Below, one piece after another: positions 17,254-29,428 of a stretch of DNA of 64,000 bases. Origin of the DNA: Bacteroidales bacterium. Its GTDB lineage: Bacteria > Bacteroidota > Bacteroidia > Bacteroidales > G3-4614. Both the position numbers and the translations under genes were made by a program. Within the stretch, counting starts at the first letter, position 1, and each line of letters begins with the position of its first letter. A model generated the notes under the pieces. That model saw only the letters and a list, made by a program, of their open reading frames with translations. It made no database searches and had not been told where the DNA came from. Where the stretch lies: the NCBI GenBank assembly GCA_017521245.1, contig JAFXDI010000009.1, positions 62,001 through 126,000 on the forward strand, in the 5' to 3' direction.

Positions 17254-19122
17254 ATGAAATATTTTATATCATTTTTAGCAATTGTATCTGCAATTATAGT
17301 GTCATCGTGTAAAAGTTCTGTGCAACCTCCTGCTCCCTTATACCCTATCCCTAACGAAAGACAATTATCATATATGCACAACCCCCATGCGGCATTTATC
17401 CACTATGGTATGAATACTTATACTAACAAAGAGTGGGGCGATGGACATGAGAAGGTTACATTGTTTAACCCTTCAGATACTGTTGATACCGACCAATGGG
17501 CAAGAGTATTAAAGGAGTGTGGTTTTGACCGTATTGTTTTTACGGGTAAGCATCACGATGGTTTCTGTTTATGGCCATCGAAAGCTAACAAAGTTAATCC
17601 GCACACTATTGCACAATCGCCATACCTTAATGGCAATGGGGATTTTTTTGAGCAACTATCGGTATCGTGTACAAAATATGGTATTGATATGGGTGTTTAT
17701 CTTTCGCCATGGGATGCCTACGAAGAACACGTGGGTGGTAACTACACTTCAGAGTTATACAACGATTTTTATGTTACTCAGCTCAACGAGGTTTTAAGTA
17801 AATATGGCAGATATAATGAGAAACTTGGACGCAGGGAGATTGTTGAGATTTGGTTAGATGGTGCAACTGGCTCTAATAATCCTCCTGTTTATGATTTTAA
17901 TAGGTTTGTTGATGTTATGCGAAAGTATCAGCCTACCGCCTATATTTGGATTGATGCTTTGCGTGCCTTTAAAAGTTGTGCAATGGGCGACACCTGCAAG
18001 GTTGATGGCGCATGGGCTATGAATGAAAAAGGACAGGCTCCCGACCCTTGTTGGCACAAAATGGATACTTGCGGTGTTACTACTGATGATTGTAAAAACC
18101 GTCCCGAAGGGGAGTTCTTCTTCCTGCTTGAGGCAGATGTATCTATTCGTAATGGGTGGTTTTATGGTGATGGTGGAGGTGTGAAATCGGCTACCGACCT
18201 ATTTAAGGAGCGTTATATGAAATCTATTGGACGTGGTACTCCGCTTATATTAAATATTCCGCCAGACAAAAACGGTAGGATTACTGATGAGTATATCGCT
18301 ATCTTGAAAAAATATAAAGAGTATATCGACACCACTTTTGATAATAATATTATTCCTTCAAATACAACCGCAAGTGCTACCGAAGTGAGAGGTAACTGCA
18401 ATACCTACGCAGCCAATAAGAGTATTGATAATGATTACGATACCTATTGGACAATGAACGACAGTTCTACAACAGGTAGTATTACTCTTAATTTTGGAGA
18501 GAGTGTAAAATTTGATATTGTGCAGTTTCAGGAGTATATCCCATTAGGACAACGTGTTGCCGAGTGGAGTGTGGATGTTAAAACCAATGATGGTTGGCAA
18601 GAGTATGCCAAAGGCTCTACAATAGGTTATAAGCGAATTGTTCAGGGTAGTGTGGTTGAGGCAGAGGCTGTAAGATTAAATATCACCTCTTCTCTTGCTG
18701 TTCCGCTAATAAACGAGTTTTCGGTGTTCCTCTCTCACGAAGATTTAAGAGAGGAGAGTTCATTGGTAGATAATGGCAGTGGCAAGTTTATTATTGAACC
18801 TGACTTTATATCAGTGAAAGAGACCGATGGAGAGGTTTCTGTTAAAGTTAAACTTTTGAATGGTGGGGAGCAAGAGTGTTCGGTTTATATTGCAACACTC
18901 CCCGGCTCGGGTGTTCAAGGGAAAGTTTATGAAGACCGCACTGCAACTCTTATATTTCCAGTAGGAGTTACCGAACAGGAGTTTAAAGTAAACATTATAA
19001 ACAACCAAAATAATGAAGGCGATAAAGATTTCTTTATACAACTTTCAAATGCTACGGGTAAAGGTGTAACAATTGGAGAGAAATCGACTGTTAGAATTTT
19101 GGTTGATGATGATGAGAGTTAA
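17254..19122 (+). CDS. GH29 alpha-L-fucosidase lipoprotein with F5/8 and Calx-beta-like domains
   Basis: The 622-residue lipoprotein (lipobox Cys at residue 19) would remove alpha-linked fucose from glycans at the cell surface or in the periplasm. The family-29 barrel spans about residues 35-365, with FIHYGMNTY, FTGKHHDGFCLWPS and the nucleophile Asp202 in EIWLDGATG. The overall style is nearer the 1,3/1,4-specific GH29-B branch. A discoidin/F5-8C-like module follows at about 370-500, and a Calx-beta-like module at about 510-620 ending STVRILVDDDES. The ATG at 17254 gives a proper lipoprotein signal; an upstream extension does not. Gly, Val and Ile codons here look richer in T-ending forms than in the GH20 genes downstream. 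Confidence 0.92.
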   Translation: MKYFISFLAIVSAIIVSSCKSSVQPPAPLYPIPNERQLSYMHNPHAAFIHYGMNTYTNKEWGDGHEKVTLFNPSDTVDTDQWARVLKECGFDRIVFTGKHHDGFCLWPSKANKVNPHTIAQSPYLNGNGDFFEQLSVSCTKYGIDMGVYLSPWDAYEEHVGGNYTSELYNDFYVTQLNEVLSKYGRYNEKLGRREIVEIWLDGATGSNNPPVYDFNRFVDVMRKYQPTAYIWIDALRAFKSCAMGDTCKVDGAWAMNEKGQAPDPCWHKMDTCGVTTDDCKNRPEGEFFFLLEADVSIRNGWFYGDGGGVKSATDLFKERYMKSIGRGTPLILNIPPDKNGRITDEYIAILKKYKEYIDTTFDNNIIPSNTTASATEVRGNCNTYAANKSIDNDYDTYWTMNDSSTTGSITLNFGESVKFDIVQFQEYIPLGQRVAEWSVDVKTNDGWQEYAKGSTIGYKRIVQGSVVEAEAVRLNITSSLAVPLINEFSVFLSHEDLREESSLVDNGSGKFIIEPDFISVKETDGEVSVKVKLLNGGEQECSVYIATLPGSGVQGKVYEDRTATLIFPVGVTEQEFKVNIINNQNNEGDKDFFIQLSNATGKGVTIGEKSTVRILVDDDES

Positions 19123-19184
19123 AATATAGAACCTCTATTTTCGCCAATTATTCAAGTTATCGGCATAATAACACTCTTGAGTAT

Positions 19185-19206
19185 CTCTCCCCTGAAAGGG
19201 GGAGAG
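19185..19206. terminator. Bidirectional terminator between convergent genes
   Basis: CTCTCCCC pairs with GGGGAGAG around a short loop, followed by TATTTAT on the plus strand. It lies between the GH29 gene and the minus-strand nucleoside phosphorylase gene. Downstream to 19259 nothing else is seen. Confidence 0.7.
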
Positions 19207-19259
19207 TATTTATGGCATTTATTGTTCGCTTATACTTTGTAGTGCTGTATCAGGGAGTA

Positions 19260-20135
19260 TTAGATTCTATCCAATACCTTTTCAATTAGCGAAGGCATAC
19301 CGCTTTTGTAGTTGGTGTTTGCCGAGTGTGTTGCTCGCCCTGCAATGATATTGCATACTGTTGCGGCTTTATGTCCCATCAAAAGAGCTAAACCGGCAAG
19401 AGCAGCACCCTCCATCTCGTAGTTTGTAATTCGTTCATTACCATAACGGAAACTCTGAATCTTTGCGTTTAACTCAGCATCGGCAAGAGGTAAACGTAAA
19501 TATCTGCCTTGCGGACCATAAAAGCCATTTGCCGATATTGTTACACCCTCCTGCATATCGCCTTGGTTTAGACGTGCTACAAGTTCAGAGTTGGCACTAA
19601 CAATATAGGGCGAGGCGTGTTGAGGATTCCATCCCACTGCTTTACAAAATTTATCTTCAAAGTCGAGGTCGCACACACTATCCCTACCAGCATAAAAGTT
19701 TAATACTCCATCAAATCCCATAGAGCGTACCGAGATTAGGTTTGTTCCTAACTCAATATCGGGTTGTAATCCGCCTGATGTGCCTATGCGAACAATGGTA
19801 AGACTCTTCTTCTCCTCCTTTACTGTGCGTGTGGCAAAATCAACATTTACCAAAGCATCCAACTCACTCATTACAATATCTATATTGTCTCCACCTATAC
19901 CATGCGACATTGCTGTTATTCTCTTTCCCTTATAACTACCAGTAATAGTATGAAACTCTCTACTTGAGATATTACACTCAATAGTATCAAAAAACTCTGC
20001 TACCATATCTACTCGAGCAGGATCGCCCATCATAATTATTTTATCTGCTAACTGCTCAGGGAGAAGATGAAGATGAAACACTGTACCATCGGCATTTATA
20101 ATAAATTCCGACTCGGGGATGCGTCTGTTTTCCAT
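19260..20135 (-). CDS. Nucleoside phosphorylase, uridine phosphorylase-like
   Basis: The 291-residue enzyme belongs to the PNP/UDP phosphorylase superfamily, which cleaves nucleosides with phosphate to base and (deoxy)ribose-1-phosphate. Visible signatures are IIMMGDPARVDMVAEFFD, HGIGGDNIDIVMSEL, IVRIGTSGGLQPDIELG near the middle, and NYEMEGAALAGLALLMGHKAATVC near the end. The family fits uridine phosphorylase best, but a purine substrate cannot be excluded. The ATG at 20135 is used; the three-codon extension would start at a TTG. It is a single-gene unit sharing a convergent terminator with the GH29 gene. Confidence 0.9.
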   Translation of the reverse strand: MENRRIPESEFIINADGTVFHLHLLPEQLADKIIMMGDPARVDMVAEFFDTIECNISSREFHTITGSYKGKRITAMSHGIGGDNIDIVMSELDALVNVDFATRTVKEEKKSLTIVRIGTSGGLQPDIELGTNLISVRSMGFDGVLNFYAGRDSVCDLDFEDKFCKAVGWNPQHASPYIVSANSELVARLNQGDMQEGVTISANGFYGPQGRYLRLPLADAELNAKIQSFRYGNERITNYEMEGAALAGLALLMGHKAATVCNIIAGRATHSANTNYKSGMPSLIEKVLDRI

Positions 20136-20242
20136 AATATGCAACTAATATATATTATTTGCTAAAGTAACTATTTTTTTTGGTTAAAAATAAAAATAGA
20201 CTATTTTTTTAAGTTACTATTTGCAGTTTTATAAAAAAGTAT

Positions 20243-20250
20243 TACCTTTG
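20243..20250 (+). promoter_or_regulatory. -7 promoter element of tRNA-Leu
   Basis: TACCTTTG, exact match, 15 bases before the mature tRNA 5' end. Confidence 0.7.
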
Positions 20251-20264
20251 CATCGTTTTACCAC

Positions 20265-20348
20265 GCCCAGATGGCGGAATCGGTAGACGCGCTGGTCTCA
20301 AACACCAGTGGATTCACTTCCATGCCGGTTCGACCCCGGCTCTGGGTA
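20265..20348 (+). tRNA. tRNA-Leu (anticodon CAA)
   Basis: A complete class II tRNA of 84 bases. The acceptor stem is GCCCAGA/TCTGGGT. The anticodon stem CTGGT/ACCAG encloses loop CTCAAAC with anticodon CAA, reading UUG. A long variable arm (TGGATTCACTTCCA region) and a T-arm GCCGGTTCGACCCCGGC follow. The discriminator is A and no 3' CCA is encoded. It has its own promoter and an intrinsic terminator immediately after it. The broken LRR gene lies just downstream on the opposite strand. Confidence 0.96.
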
Positions 20349-20350
20349 CT

Positions 20351-20384
20351 ACGGAGAGAGTTGAAAAACTTTCTCCGTTTTTTT
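20351..20384 (+). terminator. Intrinsic terminator of tRNA-Leu
   Basis: A 12-bp stem (ACGGAGAGAGTT with AACTTTCTCCGT, one G-T pair) around a GAAA loop, followed by seven Ts. Confidence 0.85.
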
Positions 20385-20401
20385 ATTCCAGCAACTAACA
20401 G

Positions 20402-20703
20402 CTATTCCAATTCTTTTACAAACTTATGCAACTCTTCAGGTAACATCCCTTTAACTCTATCGCTATCCCCTTTTGTTACATAAATTGAGTTAAGAGAGGA
20501 GTAATCACAGAAAGCATTCTCTTCAATCGAAGTCACAGAGTTGGGGATAGTGATTGATGTTAAATTTTTCCAGACAGAGAAAGCTCCATCTCCAATACAT
20601 GTTAACGAAGAATTAACTCATAGTCGTTGAAGTTTCCATATACAATTTCTGCTGTTCTTTCAGGGATCGTAGCAACGCCATTGATAATTTCATATTTTGT
20701 CAT
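20402..20703 (-). pseudogene. Frameshifted, shortened BspA-type LRR gene
   Basis: The minus strand from the ATG at 20703 reads MTKYEIINGVATIPE..., parallel to MAEFEIINGAGIIPE of the intact LRR protein at 8627, but stops after 33 codons. In another frame it continues LTCIGDGAFSVWKNLTSITIPNSVTSIEENAF and ends NSIYVTKGDSDRVKGMLPEELHKF, close to the intact protein's C-terminus, with the stop at 20404-20402. The reading frame is broken near 20600, and the middle repeats are missing compared with the 231-residue paralogue. The copy is inverted relative to the intact gene. Confidence 0.85.
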
Positions 20704-21183
20704 GATTACTTTTTTTATTAGGATTTGTAATAAGTTAATGATAAGAAATTTATAAACCTATTTGTATTAGGTTCGCAATGTAAAAGTATGATATTTTCTA
20801 TGAGCTCCCTTTATAATCGAGCGAGGATATTGGTTGAGTAACCGATAAACATTTTCCCCTGTTATTGAGAGAAAGAGATATTAATGAGTATTCGATTGGT
20901 TTAAAAGTCAGTTTGATTTTGTTTATTGCTCAAGACTTAAGCAATGCTACGCTGCAAGTGTAATCTCTAATTTATAAATATGCAAATAAAATAGATTTTG
21001 TTCTTTATAAATAAATTTTGTAATGTTATTTGAGCCTTAACAAGGCTTTTAAACTTCCAACAACAAAGGTTTGCTTGTTAATCCGATTACCCTAATAAGA
21101 TCAATTAGTCCAAAAAACTTAGTAACCTTAGCCCCCCTAAAGACCTAAGAGCCCCTAAAGTCTTTAACTTCTTACCAACAAAA
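20704..21183. other. Gap without genes
   Basis: About 480 AT-rich bases in which no coding frame is supported. A small hairpin AGCCTT-AAC-AAGGCT followed by TTTT lies at 21033-21050 and could be a plus-strand terminator, although no plus-strand gene precedes it. A short C/A-rich stretch near 21135-21170 repeats CCTAAAG. The stretch may be further decay around the broken LRR gene. Confidence 0.45.
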
Positions 21184-21210
21184 AAAGGAGCATCATTGCA
21201 ATGCTCCTTT
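21184..21210 (-). terminator. Intrinsic terminator of the GH2 gene
   Basis: AAAGGAGCAT pairs perfectly with ATGCTCCTTT around a 7-base loop. On the minus strand a T-run (complement of the As at about 21177-21186) follows the stem. It lies 23 bases beyond the GH2 stop. Confidence 0.8.
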
Positions 21211-21232
21211 GATAATATAACCCTTCCACTTC

Positions 21233-24418
<3,186 letters not shown>

Positions 24419-24565
24419 TTATATATCAACAAATTATTAATTTCAAATTTTAAATTATTCCACAAAAATTTGATATTTTGAGGTTCCTCTTTTATTGAAA
24501 GAATAAACTCCTATGTAAGTTGCAAAAATACTGATAATAAAACTCATATCCAAATCATTAGCACT

Positions 24566-24609
24566 TTTTTTACCCATAAATTTTATGAAAATTTGATATA
24601 GGTAAAAAA
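24566..24609. promoter_or_regulatory. Spaced dyad, copy 1
   Basis: TTTTTTACC (24566-24574) and GGTAAAAAA (24601-24609) are perfect 9-base inverted arms separated by 26 bases. The near-palindrome CATAAATTTTATG lies inside. A second dyad with the same arms and spacing lies about 102 bases downstream. A regulator binding site is the simplest reading. Confidence 0.5.
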
Positions 24610-24669
24610 CACTTCCTGTTCATATAATTTAATCTCTATATATTAGGAGATGAAATATTTATTTTGTAT

Positions 24670-24709
24670 TTTTACCCAAAATTTGACTATTTATTAAGTT
24701 GCGGTAAAA
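24670..24709. promoter_or_regulatory. Spaced dyad, copy 2
   Basis: TTTTACC (24670-24676) and GGTAAAA (24703-24709) are separated by 26 bases, exactly as in copy 1, with different bases between. It ends 44 bases before the GH20 ATG. Confidence 0.5.
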
Positions 24710-24752
24710 CGGAGTAATTAAAAATAATATATAAACTAATCACATTTAACTT

Positions 24753-27101
24753 ATGAAAAAAATCTCAACATTAGTTGCACTATGTATTTCAGTAGTGTTG
24801 TTTGCGGCGGTATCGTGCAAACCTTCAGTAGAGGAATATACAATTATTCCAATGCCTAATAACCTTGAGCCCAAATGTGGAACATTTGAGTTACCAAACA
24901 ATGTTGTAATTGGATATTATGGAGATATAGATTCTGCAACTGAAAAGGTTATCGATAATTTTGCATCAATGCTTGCAAACGTAACAGGCTATACTGTTAC
25001 AACAGAAAAAGATGCAGCAGATGCTACAATAAGTTTCACTTTAGATAGTACATTAGAGAAAGAGGCATATACCCTTGACATATCAAAAAACAAAGTTGAG
25101 ATAAAGGGAAGTGCATCAAACGGAATGTTCTATGCCATTCAAACACTAAAACAGTTGTTTCCTGCACAAATCTACGGCAAAACACTTGCCCAAGGAGTAG
25201 AGTGGAGTGCAAAATGTGCATCAATAGTAGATGCTCCACGTATGCCATATCGTGGGAATCACTTAGACGTAGCACGTCATATGTTCTCAGTAGAGGAGGT
25301 AAAAGAGTTCTTAGATTTGATGGCAATGCACAAAATGAATGTCTTCCACTGGCATATAACCGATGACCAAGGCTGGCGTATGGAGAGCAAAACATATCCT
25401 CGCCTGACAGAGGTTGGAGCATACCGTAATGGAACAATCATAGGCCGTCCCGATACAAACGAGTATGATAATATACGTTACGGAGGTTTTTACACTCGTG
25501 ACGAGATTAAAGATATTATCAACTATGCAGCAGAGCGTCAAATAACAATAATCCCTGAGGTGGATATGCCGGGACACATGGTAGCCGCAGTTGCATCATA
25601 CCCACATCTTGGATGTTTCAACAAACAATGCGAGGTTATGAAAACATGGGGAGTAAGTCGCGATGTTTTGTGTATGGGAAAAGAGAGCACCTTTGAGTTT
25701 GTTAAAGATATTCTAACAGAGGTAATGGAACTATTTCCATCAGAATATATCCACATTGGAGGAGATGAGTGTCCAAAAGAGGCATGGGAAAAATGTCCAC
25801 GCTGTCAAGCAAGAATAAAAGCAGAGGGCATTGTAGGAGATTCAATCCACTCAGCAGAGGTTTTCCTACAATCATACTTTAATAAACGCATCGAAAAATT
25901 CTTAAACGACAACGGTCGCAAGATGATAGGATGGGATGAAATATTAGAGGGCGAACTATCACAAAGTGCAACAGTAATGTCATGGCGAGGAGTAGTAGGA
26001 GGTTTGCAGGCTGCACGTCAAGGACACGATGTAATTATGACACCCAATACTCACCTATATTTCGACTACTATCAATCATTAGACACAGAGCGTGAACCTC
26101 TTGCAATTGGAGGAAATATTCCAGTAGAGATGGTATATAACTACAACCCAGTAGATACATCATTAACAGCCGAAGAGGGAGCACGAATAAAAGGAGTTCA
26201 GGCAAATATCTGGACAGAGTACATAAAAGACTTTGACTATCTGCAATATATGTTGCTTCCCCGATTAGATGCATTAAGTGAAGTTGCATGGACAAATTTA
26301 GAGAACAAAGATTGGGCAAGTTTCTTGAAACGTCTTGATAAGAATGTTCAAGTATATGTTCAGAACGGAAACAACTTTGCGAAACATATCTTAGAGGTAG
26401 CAATGTCGTACGATGTAAATATGCAAGATAACACAATCGACATAACACTTCGTACACAAGGAAATGCACCAATCTATTACACATTAGACGGAACAGAGCC
26501 AACAACAGAGAGCACAGTATATAAAGATGTAATCAAGTTGGGAGAGACAGCAACACTTAAAACTTTCTCAGACAGAGAGGGATTAGAGAAGAGTGTATAT
26601 GAGTGTACTTTTGATTTTAACAAAGCAACAGCAAGCAAAATAACATTAGATGAGCCAATCTGTGCCAAATATGTTTATGATGGACCAAGAACACTTGTTG
26701 ACGGATTAACAGGAACACATGCATTCAACACCGGTCGTTGGATAGCCTTTGAGACAAAAGACCTTGTAGCAAATCTTGATCTTGGTAAAGTAGAAGAGAT
26801 TTCAGAGGTATCAGTTGGTCAACTTTGCGACCTCTCAAACTGGATTTTCCCGGCAGCAAGCTATAAAGTAGAGGTTTCTGCCGATGGCGAGAACTTCACA
26901 ACCGTAAGCGACCAAACATTTGCAATCCCAACAGGATACGAGGGATACAAACAAGAGCGTCAAATGCTTGAAGCAAAATTTGAGCCGGTAAAAGCACAAT
27001 ATATAAAAATCAAGGCAGAGAGCGTTAAAGTTGGACCAGAGTGGCATGACGGAAAAAATCTACCACTATTCCTCTTTGTTGATGAGATTGTGGTAAAATA
27101 A
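24753..27101 (+). CDS. GH20 beta-N-acetylhexosaminidase lipoprotein (first of a tandem pair)
   Basis: The 782-residue lipoprotein (lipobox Cys22) releases terminal beta-GlcNAc or GalNAc. It has a GH20b domain (about 28-160), and a catalytic barrel with YRGNHLDVARH and WHITDDQGWR. The catalytic Asp338-Glu339 pair is in HIGGDECPKEAW. A chitobiase-C-like segment (PIYYTLDGTEPTTES) lies near 570, and an F5/8 type C domain covers about the last 140 residues. It is followed 12 bases later by a second GH20 gene, from which it differs throughout, so the two probably split substrates. It is the first gene of the plus-strand glycan run. Confidence 0.95.
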   Translation: MKKISTLVALCISVVLFAAVSCKPSVEEYTIIPMPNNLEPKCGTFELPNNVVIGYYGDIDSATEKVIDNFASMLANVTGYTVTTEKDAADATISFTLDSTLEKEAYTLDISKNKVEIKGSASNGMFYAIQTLKQLFPAQIYGKTLAQGVEWSAKCASIVDAPRMPYRGNHLDVARHMFSVEEVKEFLDLMAMHKMNVFHWHITDDQGWRMESKTYPRLTEVGAYRNGTIIGRPDTNEYDNIRYGGFYTRDEIKDIINYAAERQITIIPEVDMPGHMVAAVASYPHLGCFNKQCEVMKTWGVSRDVLCMGKESTFEFVKDILTEVMELFPSEYIHIGGDECPKEAWEKCPRCQARIKAEGIVGDSIHSAEVFLQSYFNKRIEKFLNDNGRKMIGWDEILEGELSQSATVMSWRGVVGGLQAARQGHDVIMTPNTHLYFDYYQSLDTEREPLAIGGNIPVEMVYNYNPVDTSLTAEEGARIKGVQANIWTEYIKDFDYLQYMLLPRLDALSEVAWTNLENKDWASFLKRLDKNVQVYVQNGNNFAKHILEVAMSYDVNMQDNTIDITLRTQGNAPIYYTLDGTEPTTESTVYKDVIKLGETATLKTFSDREGLEKSVYECTFDFNKATASKITLDEPICAKYVYDGPRTLVDGLTGTHAFNTGRWIAFETKDLVANLDLGKVEEISEVSVGQLCDLSNWIFPAASYKVEVSADGENFTTVSDQTFAIPTGYEGYKQERQMLEAKFEPVKAQYIKIKAESVKVGPEWHDGKNLPLFLFVDEIVVK

Positions 27102-27113
27102 CAGAGTTTAAGA

Positions 27114-29363
27114 ATGGCAAGCATAAAAAAAATATTCCTTCTTTTTGTTGTTGCAACCCTTGTATGGAGTTGCAGCAACAAAAATGCAAAGGTAGCCGAG
27201 TTGCTAATACCCCAACCAGTACAAACAGAAGTAAAATCAGGAAGTTTCAACTATGAAACCCCCTCAGTATATTTTACCAATGTATCCGATACTGACAAAA
27301 GCAATCTGTTGGAGTTGATAAAAGGAATATATCCTGAGGCAACAGAAGCAACAAAAGAAGATGCGAGTGGAGTAATAAGAATCAGCCAAACCAACGATTC
27401 AACACTAACCTCTGAGAGTTACAGGTTGAACATAGCAAGAAAATCAATAGATATTGAAGCTGTCGATTTTGGAGGTCTTATCTATGCCATTCAAACAGTA
27501 GCACAATTACAATATCTTGCTCAGGATGGAATTCCCTGTATGCAAATAACCGATACACCACGCTTTGCATATCGTGGATTGCACTTGGATGTATCACGCC
27601 ACTTCTTCAGTGTCGAGTTTATCAAAAAGCAATTAGACGTACTTTCATTCTACAAAATGAATCGTCTTCATTGGCACCTAACCGATGGAGCAGGGTGGAG
27701 AATAGAGATAAAACAGTATCCACGCCTAACAACATTTGCCGCATGGCGTCCATACAATAACTGGAAAGAGTTCTGGTTTGGCGAGAGATTATATTGCGAC
27801 CAGAACGATGAAAAAGCAAAAGGAGGCTACTACACACAAGAGGATATAAAAGAGGTAATAGCATACGCACAAAAACTAAACATTACCATAATCCCCGAGA
27901 TTGAGATACCGGGACACAGTGATGAAGTTCTTGCAGCATATCCCGAGTACTCATGTAAAGGCAAGCCCTATACAAGTGGCGAAATGTGTATAGGAAACGA
28001 AAACACCTATACATTCCTAACAAACATCCTATCGGAAGTTTGCGAACTATTCCCATCAGAGTATATCCATATAGGAGGAGATGAAGCAGACCACAAGAAC
28101 TGGAAAGAGTGCAAAAAGTGCCAAAACCTAATCCACAAACAAGGCCTTAAGGACGAGCATGAGTTACAAAGTCATTTAATTAAACGCATTGAGAGTTTCT
28201 TAAACTCAAAAGGCAAACAGATGATAGGTTGGGACGAGATAATTGACGGAGGACTATCACCCAATGCAACAGTAATGGCATGGCGTGGAGAGGCAGGAGG
28301 AATCAAGGCCGCTCAAATGGGACACGATGCAATTATGACACCGGGCAACTGGCTATACTTTGATGCTTATCAGGATAACCCTGCAACAGAGCCGGAGGCA
28401 ATAGGCGGTTACTTACCATTGAGTCGGGTATATAGTTATGAGCCGGTTCCCGATTCATTAACAGTAGAGGAGAAATCTCACATAATAGGAGTTCAGGCAA
28501 ACCTATGGACAGAGTACATCCAAACCGAAGACCATGCAGAGTATATGATATATCCTCGTTTACTTGCCCTGTCAGAGTTGTGTTGGAGTAAAGCGGAAGC
28601 AAAAAATTGGGATAGATTCTTACCTGCTGCAAACAAACACTTAGATATCTTAAAGGCAAAAGGAATAAACGCACATCAAATCTCTAACAGCGTAATAGCC
28701 ACAGAGGTAGTGGATATGGAGAAACAGACCATAGAGCTATCGTTCCGTTGCGACAAGATGCCGGTTGAAATCAGATACACTCAAGATGGAACAGAGCCAA
28801 CAATGGAGTCAACACTGTACCAAATGCCAATATCGGTTAAAGACTCAGCAACAGTAAAGGTTGCAATATTCCAAAACGGAGAGCGTATAACAGAGGTACA
28901 AACATTTACCCCATTATACCACAAGGCAATAGGTAAAAAGGTATCATACAACATCCCCCATTGCAGTCATTATGTAGCAAAAGGAGAAGCAACCCTCACA
29001 GACGGATACAACGGCGGAGCATCTTATGGCGATGGCAGTTGGCAAGGATTTAACAAAGATGTTGATGTAGTTCTTGATATGGGAGAGGTAACACCTATAA
29101 AAGAGATAGAGGTAAACTTTATGCAGCAGGCAGGTCCATGGATATGGTTTCCCGAGTATGTTGATATATATATGTCAGAAGATGCTGAAACCTGGCGTAA
29201 AGTAAAACATATCAAAAACGATGTCCCACGCGACACAGAGGGAATGCTAATCAAGAACTTTGGATTTGTTGGAGATGAGAGTTGCCGATATATTCGTTAC
29301 ACCGCTCATCAACTACCCAAAGATGGAGCATATATGTTCATTGATGAGATAAAGATAAAATAA
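27114..29363 (+). CDS. GH20 beta-N-acetylhexosaminidase lipoprotein (second of the pair)
   Basis: The 749-residue lipoprotein (lipobox Cys20) has the same plan as its neighbour: GH20b domain, barrel with YRGLHLDVSRHFF and WHLTDGAGWR, and the catalytic pair Asp323-Glu324 in HIGGDEADHKNW. A chitobiase-C-like RYTQDGTEPTMEST segment and a C-terminal F5/8-type domain follow. An insertion NNWKEFWFGERLYCDQ near residue 215-230 is absent from the first copy and may shape the substrate pocket. The start 12 bases after the first GH20 gene indicates co-transcription. Terminal GlcNAc/GalNAc of N- or O-glycans is the likely target. Confidence 0.95.
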   Translation: MASIKKIFLLFVVATLVWSCSNKNAKVAELLIPQPVQTEVKSGSFNYETPSVYFTNVSDTDKSNLLELIKGIYPEATEATKEDASGVIRISQTNDSTLTSESYRLNIARKSIDIEAVDFGGLIYAIQTVAQLQYLAQDGIPCMQITDTPRFAYRGLHLDVSRHFFSVEFIKKQLDVLSFYKMNRLHWHLTDGAGWRIEIKQYPRLTTFAAWRPYNNWKEFWFGERLYCDQNDEKAKGGYYTQEDIKEVIAYAQKLNITIIPEIEIPGHSDEVLAAYPEYSCKGKPYTSGEMCIGNENTYTFLTNILSEVCELFPSEYIHIGGDEADHKNWKECKKCQNLIHKQGLKDEHELQSHLIKRIESFLNSKGKQMIGWDEIIDGGLSPNATVMAWRGEAGGIKAAQMGHDAIMTPGNWLYFDAYQDNPATEPEAIGGYLPLSRVYSYEPVPDSLTVEEKSHIIGVQANLWTEYIQTEDHAEYMIYPRLLALSELCWSKAEAKNWDRFLPAANKHLDILKAKGINAHQISNSVIATEVVDMEKQTIELSFRCDKMPVEIRYTQDGTEPTMESTLYQMPISVKDSATVKVAIFQNGERITEVQTFTPLYHKAIGKKVSYNIPHCSHYVAKGEATLTDGYNGGASYGDGSWQGFNKDVDVVLDMGEVTPIKEIEVNFMQQAGPWIWFPEYVDIYMSEDAETWRKVKHIKNDVPRDTEGMLIKNFGFVGDESCRYIRYTAHQLPKDGAYMFIDEIKIK

Positions 29364-29374
29364 CAGATATAAAT

Positions 29375-29410
29375 GGAGGAAACCCTTTTGTAGGGTATTT
29401 CTCCTGTTTT
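29375..29410 (+). terminator. Probable intrinsic terminator or attenuator after the GH20 pair
   Basis: GGAGGAAACCC can pair with GGGTATTTCTCC (imperfect), followed by TGTTTTAATTT. It may reduce read-through into the transporter/GH130/GH92 genes rather than end the run completely. Confidence 0.55.
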
Positions 29411-29428
29411 AATTTATAGAATAAAAAA

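Noticed and set aside
9830-20135. Reversed A/T skew as proof that this block was inverted
   Set aside because: Lines sampled by eye gave mixed skew inside and outside the block (for example in the GH2 and coiled-coil genes), so the skew does not support it. Only the inverted LRR copies remain as a hint.
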